From JANPBY01 sp963805505 (GTDB lineage Bacteria > Actinomycetota > Actinomycetes > DATJPE01): a stretch of DNA of 64,000 bases. A program made the translations under genes and the position numbers. This document shows, in pieces, positions 1 to 8,504 of this stretch. The notes beneath the pieces were generated by a model that saw only the letters and a list, made by a program, of their open reading frames with translations, made no database searches and was not told the DNA's origin. The DNA lies in assembly GCA_963805505.1 (NCBI GenBank), contig CAWDUP010000007.1, forward strand, positions 1-64,000, read 5' to 3'. Numbering within the stretch: the first letter of the stretch is position 1; each line of letters opens with the position of its first letter.

Positions 1-1207
1 AACGATGGCTCCGCTTGGCGAGCGCCGCGCAACCTGTCGACGATTTTCGTGTCGGGGAATGTGATGTCGCGTGGTCTCACCCTGGAGGGTCTGACCACCA
101 CATTGTTCTCGCGCACCTCTGGAACCGAACTGGCCGATACGCAGATGCAGATGCAGCGGTGGTTTGGCTATCGCGCGAAGATCATCGACCTCTGCCGTGT
201 CTTCACCTCCCCCCGCCCAGATCAACCTGTTCCGCCAGTACCACGAGAACGACGAGGCGTTGCGACGCGATGTACTGGCGGCGATGGTCGAGGGCGACGC
301 CCCGCCGGACATCCAGATTCTTCAGGGGCGTTCCTTCAAGGCGGCAAGGTGAGCAACATCCAGGGCATCCCACTGTTCCCAGGGCCAAGGCCTTTCGTGA
401 GGCACTTGACGGCGCCAGCGACTGACGACGGCAACTTGCGCCTGATGGCCGAGTTGTTCAGCGAGCAACCTGTACTCGTGCCGACCTCGTCAGGATCGCG
501 CGGCCTTCTGATGAACCGGGATATCGGCCTGGACGAGGCGGCGGGACTTCTGGAACGCCTCGTCTATCCGGACCATGGCCCCGGGCCAGACAGCTACGAA
601 GACAGTAGGTGGGCGTCGGTGGCAAACCACGCTGGGCTGCCGACTGGCAATCCCGAGGGCAACCTTGTATCGCGCTCCCTCCGTGGCTGGGAGCCGCGAA
701 CTCGGCTTGTCTTCTCCATACTCGATCGCGGCCTACCTGCGACTCTGGGCCGTCTGTCTTGAGCGCCACGTGCCTGGGACTGTCGACGGACGAGCCCCCC
801 GTGCCGTGGTCGGTCGTGGATCTCCAAGCGCGACAGGCTGCCCAGCCGAAATTCCGGGTGGGCCTCAGTTTGGGGAGGGCGCGGTCATTGAGCGCGGACC
901 CCTCACGAAGTTGCCAGTCGATGCGAAGGCCATGGCTCGCGGGACGAACGAGGGCTCCCTCGCTGCCACCTGGGGCGCGCGCGGAGCCGGTCTCGCTGGG
1001 ATCGTGGGCGATGACCAGTTCGATACCTTCGCCACGGGGGAGACACTCCAACTCACGGCGACCGGCGCCAGGCAGGCCGGGAGCCACGGATTGATCCTGT
1101 TCCACCTTGTCGACCGCGGCGAGGGCAGGGCCTCACTAGCAGTCGGCTTGAATATCCCGCTGGGAGGTCCTGATCATGTCCAAGCGCGAGCCCGAAGAGT
1201 CCCCTGA
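1..1207 (+). pseudogene. Z1-domain protein, 5' end off-window, multiply frameshifted
   Basis: The reading from about base 49 gives SRGLTLEGL, then QMQRWFGYR and DLCRVF, which matches the Z1 domain found in defence-associated putative endonuclease/ATPase proteins. The family-like sequence continues only by changing frame: frame 1 to about 215 (at a run of C), frame 2 to about 345, frame 1 to about 718, frame 2 to about 790, frame 3 to about 868, then frame 2 to the stop at 1205-1207. Each segment keeps recognisable sequence, for example PFVRHLTAP, IAAYLRLW, KLPVDAKAMARG and GLILFHLVDR. At least five single-base shifts in 1.2 kb mean either a decayed gene or poor consensus at a contig end. The neighbours (DUF4420, Dcm, Vsr) are the usual partners of Z1 genes, so I read it as the remnant of that operon. 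The domain call is fairly sure; the status (real decay or sequence error) is not. Confidence 0.7.
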
Positions 1208-2285
1208 ATCATCGCTTGCCGAGCAGACGTTCGAGCGCGTGCGCGATCGGGTCGCGGCCCTCGCCGTCGCCCAGGACGCAAGCCGGAGGGACCTTATCTG
1301 GGTCGATTCCGACCGGCGAATCGGTCTGGCCAGGGATCCGAAGGGCCAGATCGAACTGTTCGTCATGGGCGATGCGCTAGTGGCCAGCATGGGCTCGGTG
1401 CGTGATCGCCTTGAGTATCAGCGGTGGTTTGTCGGGGAGGGGGAACCCTTCGATGCCAACCGGCTGGTGCTGCCCAGCGCCACCCACTTCGACGCCGTCA
1501 CGGCCCTGATCTGCGTCGAACTGCTCGACAACGGGTTCCACCAGCGCCCGCAAGAGGCGTTCCACGCCACGGAGCCTGTGATCGACCTTGCACTCAAGAG
1601 GGCCGGTCTGGCGAACGAGCCGTTGGTGGGCCTCATTGGGGAACTCGTCCTGCTCGATGCGCTCCTCCGGGCAGGACCCTCAGGGAGCGCGCATGATCTG
1701 TTCTGCGCATGGTTCGGTTTCAAGCCCTCCTCGCGCGACTTTCAGCTCGGCACCATCGGAGTCGAGGTGAAGACGACTACCGGGCCGGCGTCATCGCACG
1801 TGATCCACGGTGTCCATCAGGTTGAGCCGGGACAGTCGGTCCATGGGGTTCAGGAGACGTCCCTGTTCCTGGTCAGTCTCGGCCTGCGGTGGTTGGACGA
1901 TCCGATGACAGGCGGCATCAGCCTGCCGGATCTCGTTGACGCCATCCTGGGCCGACTGGCTGATGATGACGACCGAGAGGCACTGCTCGCCGCGGTGAGG
2001 TCCTACGGGGGCGACAGCGTCCTGGGGTACAACCAGGCGGAGGACCGGAACCGACGGCGGTTCCGTCGACGTTTCGAGCTGAGGTTCGAGCGGTCGTACG
2101 ACATGTTGGACGACGCCATCAAGGTCCTTCGATCCGAGCAGCTCGATGGCCTCACACACGTAGAGCCCGGCTCTGTCTCCTACAGGGTGAACCTGCCGAA
2201 CCAGGTAAGGGGCGACCTGAACCCCCGAGTAGGACTCGACAACATCGCAACAAACCTGGTCGCCAAGTTCGTCGACGGCGGGTGA
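1176..2285 (+). CDS. DUF4420 family PD-(D/E)xK motif protein
   Basis: A protein of 369 residues starting at an ATG preceded by GGGAGG at 1162-1167. The acidic GELVLLDALL near residue 155 and GVEVKTTTG near residue 200 provide the E and ExK of a PD-(D/E)xK nuclease core, as in DUF4420 proteins. These genes are regularly found beside Z1, AIPR and GHKL-ATPase genes in phage-defence loci. It overlaps the end of the Z1 remnant, implying translational coupling in the ancestral operon, and is followed 33 bases later by the methyltransferase reading frame. A nuclease role in DNA defence is inferred from the motif and neighbourhood; no substrate can be read. This gene is intact, unlike its upstream neighbour. 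Confidence 0.8.
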   Translation: MSKREPEESPESSLAEQTFERVRDRVAALAVAQDASRRDLIWVDSDRRIGLARDPKGQIELFVMGDALVASMGSVRDRLEYQRWFVGEGEPFDANRLVLPSATHFDAVTALICVELLDNGFHQRPQEAFHATEPVIDLALKRAGLANEPLVGLIGELVLLDALLRAGPSGSAHDLFCAWFGFKPSSRDFQLGTIGVEVKTTTGPASSHVIHGVHQVEPGQSVHGVQETSLFLVSLGLRWLDDPMTGGISLPDLVDAILGRLADDDDREALLAAVRSYGGDSVLGYNQAEDRNRRRFRRRFELRFERSYDMLDDAIKVLRSEQLDGLTHVEPGSVSYRVNLPNQVRGDLNPRVGLDNIATNLVAKFVDGG

Positions 2286-2318
2286 CGCGATGCGGGCTTT
2301 GCGACATGAATCGAACAA

Positions 2319-3779
2319 ATGTCCGTTGACTCGGCGTGTCGCGACCGACCTGGGCGGCCCATGGTGTTGCCTATGAGCATGGCTCGCTCGTCCCATCCGT
2401 CGTTCACTTTCGTCGATATTTTCGCGGGCATTGGCGGCTTCCACGCTGCACTGTCGGGCATGGGCGGGGAGTGCGTCTACGCATCCGAGATCGACCGTGC
2501 AGCGGCCACTGTCTACTCCCGCAACTGGGGTCGAGACCCATTCGGCGACATCACTGTCGCGGCGAACGAGGCAGGGGTCTCCGTCCCTGACCACGATCTC
2601 CTGGCGGCTGGTTTCCCGTGCCAGCCGTTCAGTAAGTCCGGTGCGCAGCGAGGCATGGATGAGACCAGAGGCACCCTCTTCTGGAACATTCTGCGCGTCA
2701 TCGAGGAGCGGCGTCCCGCCGTTGTGCTGTTGGAGAATGTCCGAAATCTGGCTGGGCCGCGACACGGCCATGAGTGGCAGGTGATCGTCGAGACACTCCG
2801 AGAGCAGAGGTACAGGGTCTCGGACACCCCGGCGATCTTCTCCCCGCATCTACTGCCGCCGGAGTTCGGCGGCCGGCCTCAGATCCGGGAGCGAGTCTTT
2901 ATCACCGCCACGCGGATTGACGAGACTGGCGTGGAACTTACGGCAGATCCCGCCGTGATCGCACGTCCCGTTGCCGGCTGGGATCCCCAGTCTTGGGACC
3001 TCGAAATAGACCTGCTGGACGAGGCACCCGCCGATCCCGGGTGCGAACTGAACGAGTCCGAGCGGCTGTGGATCGATGCGTGGGACGACTTCGTGGTTCG
3101 AATGCGCAAGGCTCGCGGCGGCCGTCGCCTTCCAGGGTTCCCCATCTGGGCCGATGCGTGGGTGCATGAACGTGTCCTGGAGATTCCGGAGGGCACTCCG
3201 TCCTGGAAGGCGGACTTCCTGCGCAAGAACGCTGCCTTGTATACGACCCACCAGCACCTGCTCGATGAGTGGGCGGCACGCTGGGGGGTCTTCACGGACT
3301 CGTTCCCGTCCTCGCGGCGAAAGCTTGAGTGGCAGGCTCAGGACGCTGAGCGTCTCTGGGATACCCTCATGCACTTCCGTCCATCCGGCATCAGGGCCAA
3401 GCGCCCCACGTACGTGCCGGCCTTGGTTGCCATCACGCAGACCTCCATCGTCGGCCCTCGGAAGCGCCGCCTGTCCCCGCGTGAAGTTGCACGGCTCCAG
3501 GGCCTACCCGAGTGGTTCGATTTCGGCGACCAGGCCGCAAAAGCCACATACAAGCAGCTCGGCAACGGCGTCAACGTGGGTGTGGTGTGGCACGTGCTGC
3601 GCAAGCACGTCGAGCGCGACCTGGACATCATCAAGCAGACTGCGCCGGCGCTCGTCGATGCCGTTCTGCAGAGCGGTGATTCCCCGGATTCTCACCTTGC
3701 GGGGCCTCGGGCCGGCGTTGTAGACCTGAGGGGCGCTGGGGTCAGCGCCACAATGCCGCGGCTACTCGAACTGCCGTAG
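2319..3779 (+). CDS. dcm: DNA (cytosine-5-)-methyltransferase
   Basis: A C5-cytosine methyltransferase with the motifs in order: SAM-binding DIFAGIGGFHAAL (about residues 30-42), catalytic GFPCQPFSKSG with the PCQ cysteine (about 101), ENV (about 139), GGRPQIRERVF (about 186), a variable target-recognition region of about 170 residues, then REVARLQGLPEWF and the terminal QLGNGVNVG. It should methylate cytosine at a site that cannot be read from sequence. The start is uncertain: ATGs at 2319, 2361, 2373 and 2379 are all in frame without a convincing ribosome site, and the last two place motif I at the usual distance from the N-terminus. Its 3' end overlaps the convergent endonuclease gene by 18 bases. 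With the endonuclease and Vsr it forms a restriction-modification plus repair set. Confidence 0.93.
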   Translation: MSVDSACRDRPGRPMVLPMSMARSSHPSFTFVDIFAGIGGFHAALSGMGGECVYASEIDRAAATVYSRNWGRDPFGDITVAANEAGVSVPDHDLLAAGFPCQPFSKSGAQRGMDETRGTLFWNILRVIEERRPAVVLLENVRNLAGPRHGHEWQVIVETLREQRYRVSDTPAIFSPHLLPPEFGGRPQIRERVFITATRIDETGVELTADPAVIARPVAGWDPQSWDLEIDLLDEAPADPGCELNESERLWIDAWDDFVVRMRKARGGRRLPGFPIWADAWVHERVLEIPEGTPSWKADFLRKNAALYTTHQHLLDEWAARWGVFTDSFPSSRRKLEWQAQDAERLWDTLMHFRPSGIRAKRPTYVPALVAITQTSIVGPRKRRLSPREVARLQGLPEWFDFGDQAAKATYKQLGNGVNVGVVWHVLRKHVERDLDIIKQTAPALVDAVLQSGDSPDSHLAGPRAGVVDLRGAGVSATMPRLLELP

Positions 3780-5036
3780 CCACCCGCTCACATCGTGTGC
3801 GGACGCGACCCCACGTCTCCGGAGTTCGCGCACCAGGTCTCCGCCACTGAGCACGACGACGGGGTGGCGGTCTTCACGCAGCTCTTCGTAAGCCTGTCTC
3901 GCCACGAAGGAGGTGGTCACCACAAAGCCGAGGTCTCGGTACTTCAATCGGGAGATCAGCCTTGACGTCTCCTTCACCCCGACGGAGTGCTGGCCCGGCG
4001 CGTAGCACTTCGCCTCGAGCGCGATGTTGATCCATACGGGGTCGACCTGGTGGCCCATCAGCATTCGACCCACTGCATCGCGCCCGCCGTCAACGGACGG
4101 CCGCGTCACATCCATGGCCGTGGGCAGTGGGACGACGAGTTGCGCGAGGGCGACGGCCGCCCTCTCGAACGCAACCGGTCGAGGCGAGTAGTTGCGGTAG
4201 AGGGCCTCAAGCATCGACCAGCCTGTCTTGTCCGCAGAGGCAGGGAGTTGATCTTCCTTGCTGCGTATGGGGGAGATGGGTGGCGCGGCAAGTGGGCGGT
4301 ACTTGAGCCCGCTCACCCATTCCCTCCAGCTCTCGGGAGCATTCAGGCTGTCGGGCCGTCCTTCCAGCACGTCGTTCAGCCACACCCGGCTGACAGTGTC
4401 GCAATCGAGCACCGTGAACTTCGCTCGATAGTTCTGAAAGCGCTCACCCGACTCAGAACGCCAGACTGCATTGAGTTCTTCATCCCGGTCCAGCAATGGC
4501 GATCCTGGGACAATCAACCCGCGAAACTGCACGTCCCTTCCTGAGCCTACGGACTGGAACATCAGGTACACGGGAAGACTTGCCCGGGAACGCGGACTGT
4601 CGCGATACGACAGGAACGTGTCCTGCAGGATCAGGTTTCCCCGTCGAACCGTCTCGTGAATCGCGCGACCCGGGTGCTTGTTGTCGCCGTAGTAGGTAAC
4701 CGTGCCGGTCGTCTCGTCGATCTCGTCTGGCCACTCAGCAACGGCGCCTGTTGTGTAGAGAGCGACAAGTCTGGGCCGTGGAACATCGCCCCGATATCGA
4801 AAGCCTCCTTGATTGCCGACGGGCAGCAGCCGCTGAAGAGGATCGGCGCGGATATCGGTGAAGGGCCCGGCGCGGTAGACCCGATCGATGACGAGGTCCG
4901 CGTCCGGAAGGCCCTCAAACGGAAATGGCTCCACGGGGTCATTCTGCCTGCGACCCACCTCTAGACGACGGAGGCTTCTTGGCCCGAAACGACACCAATC
5001 TCTGCAGGGAGCGGGTCGCAACGCGAGGATGGCCAC
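3762..5036 (-). CDS. AspBHI-like restriction endonuclease
   Basis: The N-terminal half reads ADLVIDRVYRAGPFTDIRADP and LLPVGNQGGFRY, the pattern of the AspBHI N-terminal domain, in which the family recognises modified cytosine or acts as the REase of a system. The C-terminal half is an Mrr-like catalytic domain: VDGGRDAVG near residue 320 gives the metal-binding Asp and LEAKCYA near residue 347 gives ExK. The longest reading starts at a GTG that abuts the Vsr start codon; an in-frame GTG about 26 codons later fits the family better, since the first residues look non-conserved. It is convergent with dcm. Because AspBHI itself cuts modified DNA, whether this enzyme is a partner or a check on the dcm modification is open. 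Confidence 0.8.
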   Translation of the reverse strand: MAILALRPAPCRDWCRFGPRSLRRLEVGRRQNDPVEPFPFEGLPDADLVIDRVYRAGPFTDIRADPLQRLLPVGNQGGFRYRGDVPRPRLVALYTTGAVAEWPDEIDETTGTVTYYGDNKHPGRAIHETVRRGNLILQDTFLSYRDSPRSRASLPVYLMFQSVGSGRDVQFRGLIVPGSPLLDRDEELNAVWRSESGERFQNYRAKFTVLDCDTVSRVWLNDVLEGRPDSLNAPESWREWVSGLKYRPLAAPPISPIRSKEDQLPASADKTGWSMLEALYRNYSPRPVAFERAAVALAQLVVPLPTAMDVTRPSVDGGRDAVGRMLMGHQVDPVWINIALEAKCYAPGQHSVGVKETSRLISRLKYRDLGFVVTTSFVARQAYEELREDRHPVVVLSGGDLVRELRRRGVASAHDVSGWLRQFE

Positions 5037-5507
5037 ATGACAGTCAGCGGAGAGGCCGCACCTGGGGCGCCAGGGCCTTCCTCCTGGGCATCCACTCCAG
5101 CCTCTCGAGCGAGCATGCTGGGGAATCGTCGCCGCGATACACAGCCCGAGCTGCGGCTACGTCGGATTCTCCACGCCCGTGGTCTGCGTTTTCGCGTCGA
5201 CGCTCAGCCAGTCCGTGGCCTTCGCCGCCGGGCCGACCTGGTGTTCGGTCCTTCCAAGGTGGCGGTGTTCGTTGACGGGTGCTTCTGGCATGGATGCCCT
5301 GATCACGGCACCCTCCCCAAGTCCAACGCCGACTACTGGCTACCCAGCGTATCGAGGAACGTCGAGCGAGACCGTGAGACCGACGCGTTGCTGCAAGCGG
5401 AGGGCTGGTGCGTGGTTCGAGTATGGGAGCACGAGAACGGAGAGGAAGCCGCTGACCGTGTGTTTCGAGAGGTTGGCGAGCGGCGGTCCGCAGGGAATCG
5501 GACCTAG
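5037..5507 (+). CDS. vsr: very short patch repair (Vsr) endonuclease
   Basis: A 156-residue protein, usual for Vsr. RRADLVF supplies the catalytic Asp (about D67), followed by VFVDGCFWHGCPDH with the conserved histidines, and KSNADYW. Vsr nicks next to T:G mismatches that arise when 5-methylcytosine deaminates, so it belongs with the C5-methyltransferase at 2319-3779. It starts immediately next to the divergent endonuclease gene, so the two share a short or overlapping promoter region. The first ~27 residues are low-complexity Ala/Ser/Pro; the in-frame ATG at residue 27 (just before LGNRRRDTQPEL) could be the true start. Confidence 0.92.
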   Translation: MTVSGEAAPGAPGPSSWASTPASRASMLGNRRRDTQPELRLRRILHARGLRFRVDAQPVRGLRRRADLVFGPSKVAVFVDGCFWHGCPDHGTLPKSNADYWLPSVSRNVERDRETDALLQAEGWCVVRVWEHENGEEAADRVFREVGERRSAGNRT

Positions 5508-6081
5508 TCTGCACGGTCTCGTCGAGCTCAGCGGAGATCTTCGGCCCCCAGAGGATGACGATGGGAATGATCTCGACGGAGGACACGGGCTCGTTCCAGG
5601 TTGGTCAGCTCGTGGCGCAGGCGCTGTGCCCCGCGCTCTGCCTGGTGGGCGGGGTAGGCCATGTCTACCTTGGATGGCGCTGCCGATCGCCATTTCGTCT
5701 CCACGACCAGGATGAGCTTCGGCGTCAGGACGATGTGATCGACGTCCGCGGAGTCGTACTTCCAGCTGGGGATCACCTTGTAGACGTTGGGGAGGAAGGC
5801 TCGGCGGTCCAGTCCTCAGCCAGGGCTCCTTGGATGCGGAAGGCCAGCCCACTGGACACCCATCCCAGCCAGGCGAAGGCCCAAATGATGCCGGCCAGAA
5901 TGGTGGCGGTGAGGAACCCGGACAGCCAAGGTCTGTACAGCCAGTGAAGGTTGACCAGGACGATTGCTAGAGCAGGTGCCCAAAGCCCGAGGAGGAGCGG
6001 TCGGCCTTTCAAGCGGACGAAACGAACTGCTTCACCCCACACCAGGACTCGACTCGAGCTTGTTCGGTTCTTCCACCGCAT
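5490..6081 (-). pseudogene. NERD-domain membrane protein, frameshifted
   Basis: Reading starts at the ATG at 6081. It has two membrane segments (PLLLGLWAPALAIVLVNLHW and a second around FLTATILAGIIWAFAWL), then the start of a nuclease-related NERD domain. The frame breaks near 5808, where one base appears missing after DWTAE; the next frame continues FLPNVYKVIPSWKYDSADVDHIVL and LILVVETKW, the NERD core with its acidic and ExK residues. A second break near 5580 is needed to continue into VEIIPIVILWGPKISAELDE. The 3' end then dissolves into the Vsr gene on the other strand, so the tail is missing or overlapped. The domain identity is clear; I infer an inactivated or mis-sequenced gene. Confidence 0.65.
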
Positions 6082-6286
6082 GTTGTGTCTTCGGGTGCGG
6101 AGGTTGTGGGCTTGACGACCGGGGAGAGGGACACCCTGGATCGCGTCGTCTGCACCTACCGACCATGGCTTCCCGCATGGCGTCCAGTGGATAGTTGGCA
6201 CGGCCAGATGTGCCGTGCTCCGAGGGTGGGTCCGATTCGGCGATGAGTTGGGTGTGGGGGATCCGGGGCTCCCTTGTTTGACGCGC

Positions 6287-7081
6287 TCAGGCAAACCAGT
6301 GGGCGATCACCTCGCGCAGCGCTTCACGCTCAGCTGCGAACTGCCGGGATCGGTGGCCGTTGCCACCCGACGGGTGAGGGAAGTTCAAAACGACGCGCTT
6401 GGGGTCGACGTCGGCTATCGCTACCCCCGAGGCGGCAGCGCGGCCCAACGGGATCACGACGGCTTCTGGCGTGGCTGCAAGATTGGCTGTCAGGACCTGA
6501 CTCGCTGCGGCGCGCAGGATCGGATGAGAGGCGATGGGTGGGCTACCCGAGTAGTTCCGATCCTTGACGAAGACGGCATGACAGATGGCGGACGTGCTGT
6601 CCGCGAGGGCGCTGTCCTCGCCGAAAAGCGACTCGCTGCTATCGATTCCGAGCGCGTCATGAAGGCCGATCCCGTCCAACATGGAGACTAGGTTTGTCCT
6701 TGTAGCGCCGGCGAAAGCAGCCACGGACTTTGCTTCACGTACCGCATCGTCCAGCGGTTTGCCGGCGCGGAGAGACGTACCGGCTTGGCGAAGAGCCAGG
6801 TCGAGCTGGAACCGGCCAGGTGTGAGTCCAACGAGGATCACCTTTGCCGATCGGTTGCTGCAGTCGAACGGCGTGAAGACGACACTCAGTCGTTCGTCCT
6901 CGAACAATGTGAGCTCGGCGGGAAGCTGATGATCTGGGTGGCCTTCCCCTTCGAAACCTAGAAGCAGTGGAACATGCGACCGCGAGCACCACCGTTCGTC
7001 GATGAGCCCGCCGATTGCGTCTTGGACGAAGCACTGGTGACTTTCGCCGACGTTCAGATCATCAGTCATGGACGGGATCAT
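6287..7081 (-). CDS. uracil-DNA glycosylase superfamily-like protein
   Basis: A 264-residue protein. The ATG at 7081 is preferred over the one at 7099 because GGAGGG lies 7 bases upstream. AKVILVGLTPGRFQ near residue 85 resembles the GxxPG water-activating loop, and NFPHPSGGNGHR near residue 240 resembles the HPS/HPSP DNA-intercalating motif of the UDG fold. The middle region, with ATRTNLVSMLDGIGLHDALG and NYSGSPPIASHPIL, fits no standard UDG class that I recognise. It lies directly beside the restriction-modification island and may be part of it, either for base-modification defence or for repair of deaminated bases. The fold call is moderate and the enzymatic activity unproven. Confidence 0.55.
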   Translation of the reverse strand: MIPSMTDDLNVGESHQCFVQDAIGGLIDERWCSRSHVPLLLGFEGEGHPDHQLPAELTLFEDERLSVVFTPFDCSNRSAKVILVGLTPGRFQLDLALRQAGTSLRAGKPLDDAVREAKSVAAFAGATRTNLVSMLDGIGLHDALGIDSSESLFGEDSALADSTSAICHAVFVKDRNYSGSPPIASHPILRAAASQVLTANLAATPEAVVIPLGRAAASGVAIADVDPKRVVLNFPHPSGGNGHRSRQFAAEREALREVIAHWFA

Positions 7082-7231
7082 CGCGCAACCCTCCGTCATG
7101 GCGGGGTAGGCCCAAGTTGCGTGCCTTCGACATCACGCAGGATCTGACTCGGACGGAGATCACTCCCCGGCGCCGCGAACTGGCGTGAGGCCATGCGGGT
7201 GATCAATCGGTGGCAGGTCTGCCGGGTTGCC

Positions 7232-7633
7232 CTAGCCCGCGAACGTTGCGAAGGTCCAGTGGTTCCCGTCAGGGTCAGCGATGGTGAAGTCGCGCGACGG
7301 ATAATCGGTCTGGTCGACGATCTCGTGCACGACCTTCGCCTCCAAGGCGATTGCGCGCGCCAGCACCGCGTCGGGATCGGCGGTCACTACATGGAGCGAA
7401 GACGTCCCCGGTCGGCACGGTGTCGGTCGCTCACCAGTGCTCGAGAGCAGGATCCGCCCGCCCTCGGGCCAGTCCAGCTGGCAGTGGTGGATCGCATCGA
7501 CGCGCTCGCCGGGGATCAGAAGGTCTTCGGTGAACCCGAGCCGGAGCAACCAACCGCGAAGGGCCTTGGCGTCATCACTGACGACGCTCGCCCACACGCT
7601 TTGCTGCAGCACTCCGCTCACCGGGACAGCCAT
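7232..7633 (-). CDS. VOC family (glyoxalase-fold) protein
   Basis: About 133 residues from the ATG at 7633 (MAVPVSGVLQQSVWASV). It contains paired beta-alpha-beta-beta-beta modules ending in the typical SRDFTIADPDGNHWTFATF strand signature of vicinal-oxygen-chelate proteins. Metal-ligand positions are plausible (His in AIHHCQLDW, His in SSLHVVTAD, and a C-terminal acidic or His residue), but substrate cannot be assigned. It stands alone, with no gene within 100 bases on its strand. One of four VOC genes in the first 30 kb. Confidence 0.8.
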   Translation of the reverse strand: MAVPVSGVLQQSVWASVVSDDAKALRGWLLRLGFTEDLLIPGERVDAIHHCQLDWPEGGRILLSSTGERPTPCRPGTSSLHVVTADPDAVLARAIALEAKVVHEIVDQTDYPSRDFTIADPDGNHWTFATFAG

Positions 7634-7798
7634 GATCCCCAGCGTAAGTCTCAACCGCTTAACAGGCCGGCGGACTGCACACGGACAGCGTGGGACCTGT
7701 ACGTCCCCGACGATCTCCTACTTCGTCCGGTGTTGCGGCCAGGGCAGGGCCAGGACTACCCGGCCGCTGAGTCCGCGTCGTCGTGCGCCCGGCCTGTC

Positions 7799-8458
7799 CT
7801 ACGAGGCCGTGGTGCCGGCGAGCAACGCCTCGGCGCGAGCGATCGCCGCCTTCCAGCGGCGTCCGTCAGGGACAAGCACCACGACAACCAGCGGGGCGCC
7901 GGCCACGTCGGCGGCGTACACCCGCATGCGCTGACCCGACCCGGCATCCAGGGCGATTCCCCCGTCGCGACTCGCCACTACTTGGCCCTCGCCGCCGGAG
8001 AGGTCTATGGAAGTGGCCGGTATCGCCCCGATGGTGGTCTGCACGGGCGTGGTCGAGTCGTCGACGCGGCTCTTCACGGCGTTGAGGGCGGCATCGGCCG
8101 AACCCTCCGGCGGGGTCAGGAAGACCACCGCGAGAAGGGGTGCGTCGACTTCAGGGTCGGGCAGGCCGAGGTCGAATGCGTCAGCCGATCTGTGGACGCT
8201 CGTCCACCCCTCCGGAACCATCAACCTGACTGCAGGGGTGAACCCATCCGGAGAGGAATGCTCTCCAGCGGAGAGCACCAGGTCCTCCTTACCGATCGGC
8301 AGGGGCTCCGGTGCCCCGCTCTGCGAAGGCGAGGCTCCAGCACTCGAGGTGCTCGAGGATCCAGCACTGTTCGCGCCGCCGCAGCCCGCGAGCGTCAGTA
8401 CGAGCAGGGCAACAACCAGCGAGCGAACACCATGTCGCGGGAGTCTCGCGGCGGACAT
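7799..8458 (-). CDS. predicted lipoprotein, unknown function
   Basis: A 219-residue protein. The reading frame is open further upstream, but the ATG at 8458 begins a canonical lipoprotein signal: Arg/His-rich n-region, SLVVALLVLTLAGCGG with the lipobox LAGC, then a Ser/Ala/Gly-rich linker. The mature domain carries VRLMVPEGWTSVHR and an Asp/Pro-rich fold with no motif I recognise. It ends 46 bases upstream of nothing on the same strand and follows the MetE-like gene at 8505, so it could be the second gene of a short operon. Function unknown; probably anchored outside the membrane. Confidence 0.75.
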   Translation of the reverse strand: MSAARLPRHGVRSLVVALLVLTLAGCGGANSAGSSSTSSAGASPSQSGAPEPLPIGKEDLVLSAGEHSSPDGFTPAVRLMVPEGWTSVHRSADAFDLGLPDPEVDAPLLAVVFLTPPEGSADAALNAVKSRVDDSTTPVQTTIGAIPATSIDLSGGEGQVVASRDGGIALDAGSGQRMRVYAADVAGAPLVVVVLVPDGRRWKAAIARAEALLAGTTAS

Positions 8459-8504
8459 GGCCAGAGCATATGGCCGTACCGGGACGAGAGCTGCCGGCGT
8501 CTGG

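Noticed and set aside
1791..2849. A 352-residue reading on the minus strand over DUF4420 and dcm
   Set aside because: It is antisense to two genes with clear motifs and shows no family similarity.
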